Source: Neodontobutis hainanensis (taxonomy: Eukaryota > Chordata > Actinopteri > Gobiiformes > Odontobutidae). From it: a stretch of 64,000 nt of DNA. How positions within the stretch are numbered: the first letter of the stretch is position 1; the number at the start of each line of letters is the position of its first letter. A model generated the notes under the pieces. The model had not been told where the DNA came from. It worked only from the letters and a program-made list of their open reading frames with translations, and searched no databases. A program made the position numbers and the translations under genes. This document shows positions 10,928-21,164 of this stretch, piece by piece. The stretch lies in NCBI GenBank assembly GCA_024349245.1, contig JALDNG010000105.1:157001-221000 (forward strand), given 5' to 3'.

Positions 10928-11679
10928 TTTTTTGCAGCCGAGTGTGAAGCGGCTGGGATGAGGATCAGCACCTCCAAGTCTGAGACCATGGTTCTCAGTC
11001 GGAAAAGGGTGGCTTGTCTCCTCCAGGTTGGTGGAGAGCTCCTGCCTCAAGTGGAGGAGATCAAGTATCTCGGGGTCTTGTTCACGAGTGAGGGAAGGAA
11101 GGAGCGTGAGATTGACAGACGGATCGGTGCAGCTTCTGCAGTGATGCGGTCGATGTACCGGTCTGTCGTGGTGAAGAAGGAGCTGAGCTGTAAGGCAAAG
11201 CTCTCGATTTACCAGTCGATCTAAGTTCCTACTCTCACCTATGGTCATGAGCTTTGGGTCATGACTGAAAGAACAAGATCCCAGATACAGGCGGCCGAAA
11301 TGAGCTTTCTCCACAGAGTGGCGGGGCGCTCCCTTAGAGATAGGGTGAGGAGCTCGGTCACTCGGGAGGAGCTCAAAGTAGAGCCGCTGCTCCTCCACAT
11401 CGAGAGGTGCCAGCTGAGGTGGCTCGGGCATCTGTTTCGGATGCCTCCTGGACGCCTCCCTCGGGAGGTGTTTCGGGCATGTCCCACCGGGAGGAAACCC
11501 TGTGGAAGACCTAGGACACGCTGATGAGACTATGTCTCTCGGCTGGCCTGGGAACGCCTCGGTATCCCCCCGGAAGAGCTGGAGGAAGTGTCTGGGGAGA
11601 GGGAAGTCTGGGCTTCTCTGCTTAGACTGCTGCCCCCGCGACCCAGCCCCGGATAAGAGGTAGAAGATGAATGGATGGA
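10928..11679 (+). mobile_element. Rex3/RTE-like LINE 3' fragment inserted in L2
   Basis: The plus strand encodes the C-terminal part of a non-LTR reverse transcriptase: MRISTSKSETMVLSRKRVA, VEEIKYLGVLFTSEGRKE, ELSCKAKLSIYQSI, RWLGHLFRMPPGRLPREVF. It ends with a GATGAATGGATGGATG tail, the GATG-type end of Rex3-like elements. It is 5'-truncated. A 12-bp duplication TGTCTTAACCCT (10916-10927 and 11680-11691) brackets it and is a convincing target-site duplication. A TAA at the end of the IYQSI stretch and later frameshifts show that it is dead. Confidence 0.85.
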
Positions 11680-11691
11680 TGTCTTAACCCT

Positions 11692-11860
11692 CGTTTTGAG
11701 AGACCAGTGAGCAGCCGTTACAGTAATCTAACCTGCTGGAGATAAAAGCATGGATAAGTCACACACATTCTTACACCAGAGCCACAGACACTGGAGACAA
11801 GGCGGGTTTAGTGTCTTCCCCAGTTACAGGACGACCGCTCTAACACTGAACGGGAAGTAG
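11692..11860 (-). mobile_element. continuation of interrupted L2-like fragment
   Basis: Sequence after the second target-site copy (CGTTTTGAGAGACCAGTGAG) appears to continue the interrupted L2-like element on the minus strand. The far boundary is uncertain. Confidence 0.45.
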
Positions 11861-12934
11861 TTTCTTTCTCAAAAGAAAGTTAATAAGAGGAATGTTTAGA
11901 ATAAATAAATAAATTAATTAAATAAATTAATATGAGGCCAGTCTAGTTCTGGATAGAGATCTATCAGGACTGACAGAAAATTTACACAATACGAGTCGTT
12001 TCCAGACTTCCACCTCATTTCAAAGATTTGTCTGAGTCTGCAATCAGTGCACATATTCTTATTATTTATCTTGTGGTTGATTCCTTTAACACAAACACTC
12101 TTAAAGGAATTAGAAACAAAAAGTGGAAGCATCTCAAAAAGGCTCAAGTTCAGCACTTATTCCCTTCCAAGAAACGGGATAATATACGTTATTGCAAAAA
12201 TAATTTATCAGATAAACTCTGACTCTGAATGTTCAGAAACTTGTTTAAAGAATTACAAAATGTTTAAGAAAGGCATTTTGTTAGAAAAGACATTGTGACT
12301 TTGAAATAAAGCAATGAGCCGGGATCTTTATCTTATAATAAAAATAAAGTTTGAGCTTGTTTTATTGGATGAGTCTGGGACAAAGAAAGGCCAACATCTT
12401 GAGCCTGATTCTTGTTGCAGTGTGAAATAAAAAAGGAATATGCTTCAAGGAACAGTTTAACTTTCGCATTTTAGAGCAAAACCAAACTGAAAGTATGTTG
12501 TTTGGCTTGTTTTATTGTTTAAGAAAGAGGGAGTTTTCAGTGACACAGCGGGACAGGCCTCGACAAAACCCATGTATTTCCAGTTCAGCTTTAGTCATCG
12601 TCTACATTCATCAGACATCAGTCCAATCGCCCTTCTGCGCTCACAGTAAGAAATAGTTTTTAAAAAAGTCATATGTTTTTTTAGTATCTGCAGTAGCTCG
12701 CTGCTCGGTCTAGTCGCTCAAAGTGATGTAACAGTCTGTGATGGAGAAATGTTTGTCTTCATGAGTCTTAAATGTGGACTGTTCCTTTCATAAGGCATCA
12801 CAAACACACTGAGCAGCTATTAGGTTTTCAGTCTTACAGATGTTATCTGTCACTGTCTGTCTCTAAATGTTAACCCTGCGACTAACTGTCCATTGTCCAA
12901 GGTGTACCCCACCTTAGGCCCTAAGCTGCTTGGA

Positions 12935-13180
12935 TCGGCTCCAGTCACCTGTGAAAGCTGCTGGGATAGGCTCCAGTCACCTGTGAAAGCTGCTGGGATA
13001 GGCTCCAGTCACCTGTGAAAGCTGCTGGGATAGGCTCCAGTCACTTGTGAAAGCTGCTGGGATAGGCTCCAGTCACCTGTGAAAGCTGCTGGGATAGGCT
13101 CCAGTCACCTGTGAAAGCTGCTGGGATAGGCTCCAGTCACTTGTGAAAGCTGCTGGGATAGGCTCCAGTCACCTGTGACC
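12935..13180. repeat. 32-bp minisatellite, about 7 units, derived from a SINE 3' region
   Basis: Seven tandem 32-bp units carry CTGCTGGGATAGGCTCCAG and TCACCTGTGAAAG. The flanking TTAACCCTGCGACTAACTG and the unit itself correspond, on the plus strand, to the 3' half of the tRNA-derived SINE seen in opposite orientation at 16513-16857. The sister array at 30.15 kb has six units. Confidence 0.85.
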
Positions 13181-13510
13181 ACTAACAGGACTAAACAAAG
13201 ACAAATGAATGAGTCTCACAAATGCATACCAGACCTGTCTCATGGTCTGTCTTTGTTGGTCAATAAACTCCTCCTGCCTAAGATCTAAAGGTCTAAACCA
13301 GGACAAAACCAGGTCTTCATCAGAGAGAATGATGAAGGGCACTAGCCCAAAACAACACATGTGGTGATAAAAATAATAAAATGAATCTGAGAGCTTTATT
13401 TGTTGTGCAGAGCCTTCAGTTTTTTACTCATGAGTTTCTCTGTTTCCGGCACAAAAGCCCTCTGGCTTTGGATGTGCGTGTTGTTTTTCTGTTTCTAGGA
13501 CCAGTCTCCA

Positions 13511-13655
13511 GGACTAAACCAGGACTAAACCCGGACTAAACCAGGACTAAACCCGGACTAAACCAGGACTAAACCAGGACTAAACCAGGACTAAACCCGG
13601 ACTAAACCAGGACTAAACCCGGACTAAACCAGGACTAAACCCGGTCTAAACTAGG
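13511..13655. repeat. 11-bp minisatellite GGACTAAACCA/C
   Basis: About thirteen units alternate between GGACTAAACCA and GGACTAAACCC. The array lies about 350 bp upstream of CC-A exon 1 and is repeated before CC-C at 30691-30840. Confidence 0.85.
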
Positions 13656-13814
13656 ACAGGTCCACATTGAGAGGAGCAGCTGAGGCTCGGGCATCTGGTC
13701 CAGTGGATAAGTGGAAGAAGATGCAGGGATTGTGCATTGTCTTTATATTATTGCAAAATTAAAGATTCAAAAGACAAATTCCTGTAAAAACAGCTGAAGT
13801 GTAGAAAGTGTTCC

Positions 13815-14002
13815 TGAAGCATGGAAACTCCGTCCTTCCCCACACTCTTTCACTGAACTCTATCAGGAAGATGACTTAAGAGGACGAGCCACTTCTCCTT
13901 TTCTGTCGTTAAATACGAGTGTTCTCTGTTCGTCTGACAGAACTCACAGCTCTCTTCACTCTCCCTTTACTCTTCTGTTTAGTTCTGGTATTTATTCTGA
14001 AA
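13815..14002 (+). promoter_or_regulatory. proximal promoter and 5' UTR of CC-A (shared by the array)
   Basis: A conserved block of about 180 bp precedes exon 1 of most CC copies. It holds TGGAAACTCC (13822-13831, kappaB-like), a possible TATA variant TAAATA at 13910-13915 and a pyrimidine-rich leader ending ATTCTGAAA just before the ATG. The reading frame is open back to a GTG at 13919 but the ATG at 14003 heads a proper signal peptide and is the likely start. The block recurs before CC-B, C and D nearly unchanged; before CC-E and F the kappaB-like half reads GGAAACTTT. Confidence 0.5.
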
Positions 14003-16402
14003 ATGAGCTGTGGAAACCTGCTGGTGCTGCTGCCTCTGATGCTGATGGCTCTGTCTCACTGTGGATCTGCAGGTAACACCTCACTTTCACCCACAATATT
14101 TCATTCTCTTGCAGGTTTTTAAGAGTTTCTCATTGACATTTCTTGTTTTTTGTTGGATCTAAGCAGAAAAGCTGGCCACCTGCTGCACAACTGTGACTAA
14201 CAAAGAGATCACTGAACCCATCATCGGTTATTTGGTCCAAAAACCCAAAGCTCCATGTGTCTCAGCCGTAATGTAAGTCCCGATTAATCATGTTATTTCA
14301 TTTACAAACTAAACTAAGCTCACAAATATTGGATAAAGTTGGATAAAATAACAAAACACATGGATTTCTAACTCTTTCTGTCATTTTGGAACAAGTTTAT
14401 GCAGAAATGCTGTTGACTAAGAGACTGTGACTGAGCAGAGAATTGTTTTTGTGTTTTCTCTTTAGTTTTCAGACGGAGACAGGTCTTTACTGCTCTCAGG
14501 TCAAAGCTCTCTGGGTCAAAATCAAGATCATTGAATTCAGGTGAGCTTCTTTTTCAGCTCCAGTTTGAACCGTCTCATTTTAAATCTAGTTTGTTGCTTG
14601 TAATGGTCTCAGAAAAAAGATCCAAAAGCTGCAGTTTTCAAGTTAGGAACAAGTTATTCTCATATAATCCGAACGATTATGGAATAAAGCTACATGAAAA
14701 GCCTGACTCGAGCAGACCACATGCAGAGAGAGGACTTACAGGAAAAGTCAAAAGCTACATTAAAGGGAAGCTCCTCAAGTTTAAATAAGCCACACAGAAC
14801 CATACGTTATCTGCCATTTTGGGTCTTGTCATAAGGAAAGAATGCATTTAGTTTTTCTCTTTTCAAATGCCTCCTATGAGTGTAAGAGTCAGTAATGTTA
14901 TGAGTAAAAAACAGAAGTGTACAACAGAAACCAGCCTGTGCTGTCTCAGCATTGGGCTCAGACGCAGCTCTACAAACAACCACATTTAGCTCGACTGAAA
15001 AAAACAACTATTGGACTACTTTTAAAAGTCAGACTTCAGTCCGACTAAAACAAACCATTCACATTTCTCCAGCGTCAGATAAAAGTGTTTTCCACATTTA
15101 TTCATCCTTCTGTTTTTTTCCTCTCTTTCCAGAAAACAGAACCAAAACCAGAACTTACCTCCTTCTGTGAAGTCCACAGTGTCTCTTCTGTCCATCCTCA
15201 CCTCCACCGCTGCTCCGTCCTCCTCCAGCTCCGTCCCATCTTCATCCCTCGCTCCGTCCTCCTCCAGCTCCGTCCCATCTTCATCCCTCGCTCCGTCCTC
15301 CTCCAGCTCCGTCCCATCTTCATCCCTCGCTCCGTCCTCCTCCAGCTCCGTCCTATCTTCATCCTTCGCTCCGTCCTCCTCCAGCTCCGTCCCATCTTCA
15401 TCCTTCGCTCCGTCCTCCTCCAGCTCCGTCCCATCTTCATCCCTCGCTCCGTCCTCCTCCAGCTCCGTCCCATCTTCATCCTTCGCTCCGTCCTCCTCCA
15501 GCTCCGTCCCATCTTCATCCCTCGCTCCGTCCTCCTCCAGCTCCGTCCTATCTTCATCCTTCGCTCCGTCCTCCTCCAGCTCCGTCCCATCTTCATCCTT
15601 CGCTCTGTCCTCCTCCAGCTCCGTCCCATCTTCATCCCTCGCTCCGTCCTCCTCCAGCTCCGTACCATCTTCATCCCTCGCTCCGTCCTCCTCCAGCTCC
15701 GTCCCATCTTCATCCTCGCTCCGTCCTCCTCCAGCTCCGTCCCATCTTCATCCTCGCCAGTCCTCCTCCAGCTCCGTCCCATCTTCATCCTCGCTCAGTC
15801 CTCCTCCAGCTCCGTCCCATCTTCATCCTCGCTCAGTCCTCCTCCAGCTCCGTCCCATCTTCATCCCTCGCTCCGTCCTCCTCCAGCTCCGTCCCATCTT
15901 CATCCTCGCTCCGTCCTCCTCCAGCTCCGTCCCATCTTCATCCTCGCTCCGTCCTCCTCCAGCTCCGTCCCATCTTCATCCTCGCTCCGTCCTCCTCCAG
16001 CTCCGTCCCATCTTCATCCTCGCTCCGTCCTCCTCCAGCTCCGTCCCATCTTCATCCTCGCTCCGTCCTCCTCCAGCTCCGTCCCATCTTCATCCTCGCT
16101 CAGTCCTCCTCCAGCTCCGTCCCATCTTCATCCTTCGCTCCGTCCTCCTCCAGCTCCGTCCCATCTTCATCCCTCGCTCCGTCCTCCTCCAGCTCCGTCC
16201 CATCTTCATCCCTCGCTCAGTCCTCCTCCAGCTCCGTCCCATCTTCATCCTTCGCTCCGTCCTCCTCCAGCTCCGTCCCATCTTCATCCCTCGCTCCGTC
16301 CTCCTCCAGCTCCGTCCCATCTTCATCCTTCGCTCCGTCCTCCTCTTCTTCACTGAGTCCCATCGACGAGAGGCCTTTGGAGTAAAAGAAGACTTTGACT
16401 AG
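14003..16402 (+). CDS. CC-A: CC chemokine with very long repeat tail
   Basis: Predicted join: 14003-14072, 14164-14272, 14466-14540, 15133-16402 (1524 nt, 507 aa), phases 1, 2, 2. Exon 1 encodes a 23-residue signal peptide. Exon 2 gives EKLATCCTTVTNKEI and the third cysteine in KAPCVSAVI; exon 3 gives FQTETGLYCSQVKALWVKIK, with fourth cysteine and the CC-family Trp seven residues on. The spacing CC-x23-C-x13-C fits CC chemokines. Exon 4 adds RKQNQNQNLPPSVKSTVSLL and about 29 tail units: the first 13 are Ser-rich (APSSSSSVPSSSL), then 38-nt units move the frame through LRPPPAPSHLHPR and SVLLQLRPIFIPR forms. The C-terminus ends GVKEDFD instead of the usual ERPLE. A tandem AAGCAG acceptor (14161-14166) allows one extra Ala. 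The protein is probably secreted; no membrane span is seen. Confidence 0.8.
15205..16345 (+). repeat. coding minisatellite of CC-A exon 4 (about 29 units, 39/38 bp)
   Basis: Tandem units contain GCTCCGTCCTCCTCCAGCTC followed by CGTCCCATCTTCATCC and an ending CTC or TTC. Most units are 39 bp; roughly a third in the second half are 38 bp through loss of one pyrimidine. No unit contains a stop in any plus-strand frame; on the minus strand two frames also stay open over long stretches. Confidence 0.95.
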
Positions 16403-16990
16403 ACGTCTCCACGTGTCCCTCAGAACACTTATATTTAAAACCAGGGTTTTACAAATTCTTCAAATGATTTTTAGTGAATTATTATTTATTGGTTTGGAAC
16501 TTTGTAATTATTCATTCATTTTCTGCCGCTTAGTCCCGTTAGGAGTCGCGAGTGACTGGAGCCTATCCCAGCAGCTTTGGGCCTGAGGCGGGGTTCACCC
16601 TGGACAATGGCCAGTTAGTTGCAGGGTTAACATTTAGAGACACTCATTCACTCTCACATTCATTCACTAGAGACACTGTAGAGTTACAGTTGACCTACAC
16701 ATGCAGGTGTTTGGACGGTGGGAGGAAGCTGGAGTACCCGGAGAGAACCCACAGTAAAACATGGAGGACATGTTGTTTGTCTCAATGTTTAAATCAGCCA
16801 GGGTTTAAACTCACAACCTTCTAACTTTGAGCGTAACCACTCTGCCAAGTGCACCACACTTTATATTTATTTATGTCATATTTTCTTTTTAAATGGACCA
16901 AAGAAAGGATTTTGCTGTAATGTATTTATTGTAGTTTTGTGCCTTCTGCAAAATGAAATGTGAAACTAAAAGTGAACAAATAAAATGTTG
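16403..16990 (+). promoter_or_regulatory. CC-A 3' UTR and poly(A) signal
   Basis: The 3' region has GAATTATTATTTATTGG and TGTATTTATTG (AU-rich elements) and an AATAAA at 16979-16984. It is interrupted by a 345-bp SINE. The same arrangement follows CC-C, with AATAAA at 33354-33359, while CC-B has the uninterrupted version with AATAAA at 24039-24044. Confidence 0.65.
16513..16857 (-). mobile_element. tRNA-derived SINE in CC-A 3' UTR
   Basis: On the minus strand the element begins with a tRNA-like head (box A TGGCAGAGTGGTTACGC, box B-like GGTTGTGAGTTTAAACC near 16800-16855) and ends in a GAATGAATGAAT tail. Imperfect 14-bp duplications flank it (16499-16512 and 16858-16871, ACTTTRTAWTTATT). CC-B shows the empty site in its 3' UTR. 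The short open frame 16552-16824 is part of this repeat. Confidence 0.8.
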
Positions 16991-17204
16991 AAACCATTTT
17001 ATGTTATGTTTCTGTTTGTTGAATGAAAAGATATATAATATTATAAAAAACTACAGAAGTGGAAAGAATGAGGAACAAGTGGGAGACGAGGAGATTTAAA
17101 ACAGAAGTGAGAGTTACTGACTTTCATTCAAAAAACTAACAAGTGACAAAAGAATAGTTTTTACCAAAGTCCATAAACCTTAAAGCAACACAGCCTCAGA
17201 ATCA

Positions 17205-17310
17205 TTCATCTTCTTCCACTTGGTCCCGTTAGAGGGCGGCAGGTGACTGGAGCCTATCCCAGCAGCTTTAGGTAAACCCTGGACAATAGTTAATCGCAGG
17301 GCTAGCCTCA
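17205..17310 (-). repeat. truncated SINE fragment
   Basis: TCTTCCACTTGGTCCCGTTA through GGTAAACCCTGGACAATAG matches the 3' part of the SINE family with internal deletions. It ends at GGGCTAGCC, which is the empty site of the insertion found at 24376. Confidence 0.65.
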
Positions 17311-17542
17311 TATTTATTAAAATATATATATTTTTAATAATTATTTAGGATATTTATCATTAAAGACCCTTCTTTTATTAGTGCAGTGGTCTGTGAGTTT
17401 CTTGTTTGAGGTTCTTTCTGAATGAGTCATGTCACTTTATATTTCCACTCACCTTGAATATACAGCTCAGATACAGTGTTTAGTATATATTGAATATACA
17501 TCCTTTTCTTCTTCTACAACTGCCTGTTTCCATTTTTTTTAA

Positions 17543-17705
17543 AGTGACTTTATCTGCACTGGGTTTGTTCACAGATGACAGCATGTCCCTGCAGGGCTAC
17601 CATAGCTGCTCACAGGCTGTAGAAAGGAGGGGGGTGGGGTGGCTACATGGAGATATTGGAGCGTACATCACATCTTTGGGGGCTTGTATAAAAATAAGCC
17701 CATAC
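17543..17705 (+). repeat. recurrent 150-bp block downstream of CC genes, copy 1
   Basis: GTGACTTTATCTGCACTGGG to about 17705 is nearly identical at 34064-34230 and 39831-39985. The frame contains DDSMSLQGYHSCSQAVERRG without a known family match. It may be a relic of the ancestral duplicated unit or an unrecognised repeat. Confidence 0.6.
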
Positions 17706-17828
17706 TGATGAAAATTTAAAAGTAAATAAAAATTACTAACAAAGAAAATAGTTTAGAAAAAAAAAATGGGGAAAAAATTGATTGTGTTTTTTTTAAGGTA
17801 ACATAAACTAATAAAATACATATACATT

Positions 17829-18126
17829 CATTCATTCATTTTCTACCGCTTTCTCCCGTTAGGGGTCGCGGGTGATGAGCCTATCCCAGCAGCTTTGGGC
17901 CTGAGGCGGGGTACACCCTGGACAGTGCCCAGTTAGTCGCAGGGCTAACATTTAGAGACAGACATTGACAGACAACCATTCACTCTCACATTCACTCACT
18001 AGGGACACTTTAGAGTTGCCAATTAACCTAAACATGCATGTCTTTTGACGGTGGGAGGAAGCCGTAGAGAACCCACGGTAACACGTGGAGGACATCCTCA
18101 CAGAAAGGCTGGAGTCGGCCGAGAAA
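17829..18126 (-). mobile_element. SINE insertion specific to block 1
   Basis: The same SINE family as at 16513, truncated at the tRNA head, lies between 11-bp duplications ACATATACATT (17818-17828 and 18127-18137). The sister block at about 34355 lacks the insertion, so it arrived after the block duplication. Confidence 0.8.
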
Positions 18127-18913
18127 ACATATACATTTATTTATTTATTATATTGGGGGTAGGACCGTATAATTACCCCAAGCAAATAAAAATCAGTGTG
18201 GAATAAAAAAAAAACAAAACAGATTTTAAATAACTCTCCACCACCAGCAGGGGGCTTTCTAAACAGGAAAACTCATATTAAAATTTCAAATATTAGTGAT
18301 TTGGCTCATTCTTATTTTCTGTGTTAATTACTATTTATTAACTCCCTTTGTCTTTGAGTTTTATCACTGAATCTGAACAGTTTAGTTAAAATCTGACAAA
18401 AGTGTTAGATCAATAAGGAAGTGAAGCACTAAATTTTAAATTACTTACTGGTTGTTCTTTCAGGAGGGCGCCTTGGTCCCACTCTAGAATGTTTTTTCCT
18501 TTCCTTTATCAGATTTTTAAAGACGCAGAAGAACGCTCAACAATGTTTAACAAAGGCTGATAAATTTGTGAGAGAAAAAAAAGTTCACTGCGGGGTGTTG
18601 TGTTTCTTTTCAGCTCATTCTATTTAAGACATATGTAAATGTTCCTACACACGTTAATGTTTGCACCAAATGTCACTCACTTACAACAAAGGTAAACAGT
18701 GTCCCATAAGGGCTCAGTCTGTGAAGTTCTGGTGGATTGGTGGCCCTTTAAAGCCAAACCATTAGAAATAAGACATGAATATAATGTTTCCTCGTTTCCG
18801 ATGTCAAAACAAATAAATGCCAAATTTGGTGATAATTTGGAGAAACTACATTCTTTGATGGTCCAAAAGACAATGTTTTTAATTGTTGTTTACACTGTCA
18901 ACTTTGAAAAATG

Positions 18914-21130
18914 TATGGTCCTCCCTAGGGAGGCGTCCAGGAGGCATCCGAAACAGATGCCCGAGCCACATTAGCTGGCTCCTCTTGATGTGGAGGAGTA
19001 GCGGCTCTACTTTGAGCGCCTCCTGAGTGACAGAGCTCCTCACCCGATCTTTAAGGGAGCGCCCCCCAACTCTGCGGAGAAAGATCATTTTGGCCGCTTG
19101 TGTCCGAGATCTTGTTCTTTCGGTCATGACCCAAAGCTCAAGACCATAGGTAGGAATATAGAGTAGGAACGATCGGTAAATCATGAGCTTTGCCTTACAG
19201 CTCAGCTCCGTCTTCACCACGACAGACCGGTACATCGACTGCATTACTGCAGAAGCTGCACCGATCCACCTGTCATCTATCTCACGCTCCCTCCTTCCCT
19301 CACTCGTGAACAAGACCCCAAGATACTTGAACTCCTCCACTTGAGGCAGGAGCTCTCCACCAACCTGAAGGGGACAAGCCACCCTTTTCCGACTGAGAAC
19401 CATGGTCTCAGACTTGGAGGTGCTGATCCTCATCCCAGCCGCTTCACACTCGGCTGCAAACCGTCCCAGTTCACACTGAAGGTCCTGGCTTGATGGAGCC
19501 AACAGGACCACATCATCTGCAAAAAGCAAAGATGAGATCCTATGGTCACCAAACCAGACTCCCTCCGGCCCCTGGTTGCGCCTAAAAATCCTGTCCATAA
19601 AGATAATGAACAGGTGTCGAAGGGCAGCCCTGCCGGAGGTCTGACTTAATGCTGGCAATGCGAACCAAACTCCTGCTTTCTGAGGAGACTGATCCCTCTG
19701 TAGTTGAAACACACCCTCCGGTCCCCCTTCTTGAAAAGAGGGACCACCACCCCGGTCTGCCAGTCCAGAGGTACTGTCCCTAACCTCCAAGCGATGTTGC
19801 AGAGGCGTGTCAGCCAAGACAGCCCCACAACATCCAGAGACTTGAGGTACTCAGGGCGTGTCTCATCCACACCCGGTGCCTTGCCACCGAGGAACTTCCC
19901 AACTACCTCAGTGACTTCGGATAGGGTGATGGACGAGTCCACCTCTGAGCCCTCAGCCTCTGCTTCCTCAGTGGAAGATGTGTCGGTGGGGTTGAGGAGA
20001 TCCTCAAAGTATTCCTTCCACCGTCCAACAATATCCCCAGTTGAAGTCAGCAGATTCCCACCTCCACTGTAAACAGTGTTGGCAATGCACTGCTTCCCAC
20101 TCCTAAGGCGCCGGACGGTTTGCCAGAATTTCTTCGAAGCCGACCAATAGTTCTTCTCCATGGCCTCACCGAACTCCTCCCATACCCAAGTTTTTGCCTC
20201 CACAACCACCCGTGCTGCAGCCCGCTTGGCCTGCCGGTACCTATCAGCTGCCTTAGGAGTCCCAAAAGCCAACCAGGCTCGGTAAGTCTCCTTCTTCAGC
20301 TTGACAGCATCCTTTACTTCCGGTGTCCACCACCGGGTTCAGGGGTTGCTGCCACGACAGGCACCGGAGACTTTACGGCCACAGCTTCGAGTGGCTGCGT
20401 CAACAATGGAGGTGGAAAACATGGTCCACTCGGACTCAATGTCTCCAACTTCCCTCGGGATCTGGTCGAAGCTCTGCCGGAGGTGAGAGTTAAAGATCTT
20501 TCTGACAGGGGGCTCGGCCAAACGTTCCCAACAAACTCTCATTACGTTTGGGCCTGCCGAGTCACTTTCCAGCACCCCTCCCAGAGACTCCAAGAAGGCC
20601 GGGTACTCTGCATGGCCGTTTGGCCAGGGAAGCGACCCTCTCGTTCACCGGGGTGAACTCCAACACATGGCGGCTGAGCTGCCCTTGCCCGCCGCCTCTC
20701 ACCGCAGGCAACTCCAGAGTAGTGGAGAGTCCAGCCTCTCTCTAGGATTTGGGTTCCAGAGCCCAAGCTGTGCGTGGAGGTGAGCCCGACTATCTCTAGT
20801 CGGTATCTCTCAACCTCCCGCACAAGCTCAGGCTCCTTACCCGCCAGCGAGGTGACATTCCATGTCTCTAGCGCCAGATTCCGTGTACGGGGATTGGGTC
20901 GTCGAGACCTCTGCTTTCGACTGCCACCCAATCCACTTTGCACCGGCCACTTACGGTTCCTCCTGCAGGTGGTGGGTCCAGGGGAGGTCGGCCCCACGTC
21001 GCTCCTTCGGGCTGAGCCCGGCCGGGCCCCGTGGTGAAAGACCCAGTCACCAAGCGCTCGCATACGAGCCCCAACCCCGGGCCTGGCTCCAGGGTGGGGC
21101 CCCGGTTGCGCCATACCGGGCGACGTAACG
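18914..21130 (-). mobile_element. Rex3/RTE-like LINE, 2.2 kb, endonuclease and RT remnants
   Basis: On the minus strand the order is: endonuclease start (ALETWNVTSLAGKEPELVRE, LEIVGL.STHS, about 20.9 kb), linker and RT start (KFWQTVRRLRSGKQC, FLGGKAPGVDE.RPE, DWQTGVVVPLFKKGDRRVC.NYRGISLL, 20.2-19.7 kb), RT catalytic FADDVVLLAPSSQDL (about 19.5 kb) and the C-terminal RWLGHLFRMPPGRLPRE equivalent at 18.9 kb. Frameshifts, internal deletions and loss of the 3' tail show that it is inactive. The sister block lacks it. Confidence 0.85.
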
Positions 21131-21164
21131 GTCCTTGATTTTCCACTAAGGGGTTTTTAGCAAT

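Noticed and set aside
12935..13180. CRISPR-like array
   Set aside because: The 32-bp units are directly adjacent without unique spacers, and the context is a vertebrate genome; this is a minisatellite.
13919..14002. In-frame extension upstream of exon 1 (starting GTG, reading FSVRLTELTALF)
   Set aside because: No ATG; in CC-E a 2-nt deletion breaks it while the gene stays intact downstream. The ATG at the SCGNLLVLL signal peptide is the sensible start.
15198..15788. Minus-strand open frames over the 39-bp repeats (KMGRSWRRTER and DGTELEEDGA types), also at 32238-32741 and 57258-58127
   Set aside because: They mirror a repeat that is stop-free in several frames. The plus-strand reading is supported by splice phase and by conserved exon structure in eight genes.
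16552..16824. Open frame of 90 codons with Cys-rich end after CC-A (and at 32927)
   Set aside because: It lies wholly inside a SINE in the 3' UTR and is antisense to the element.
20120..20656. Plus-strand open frames at 19.7-21.1 kb
   Set aside because: They are antisense to recognisable LINE endonuclease and RT coding sequence.
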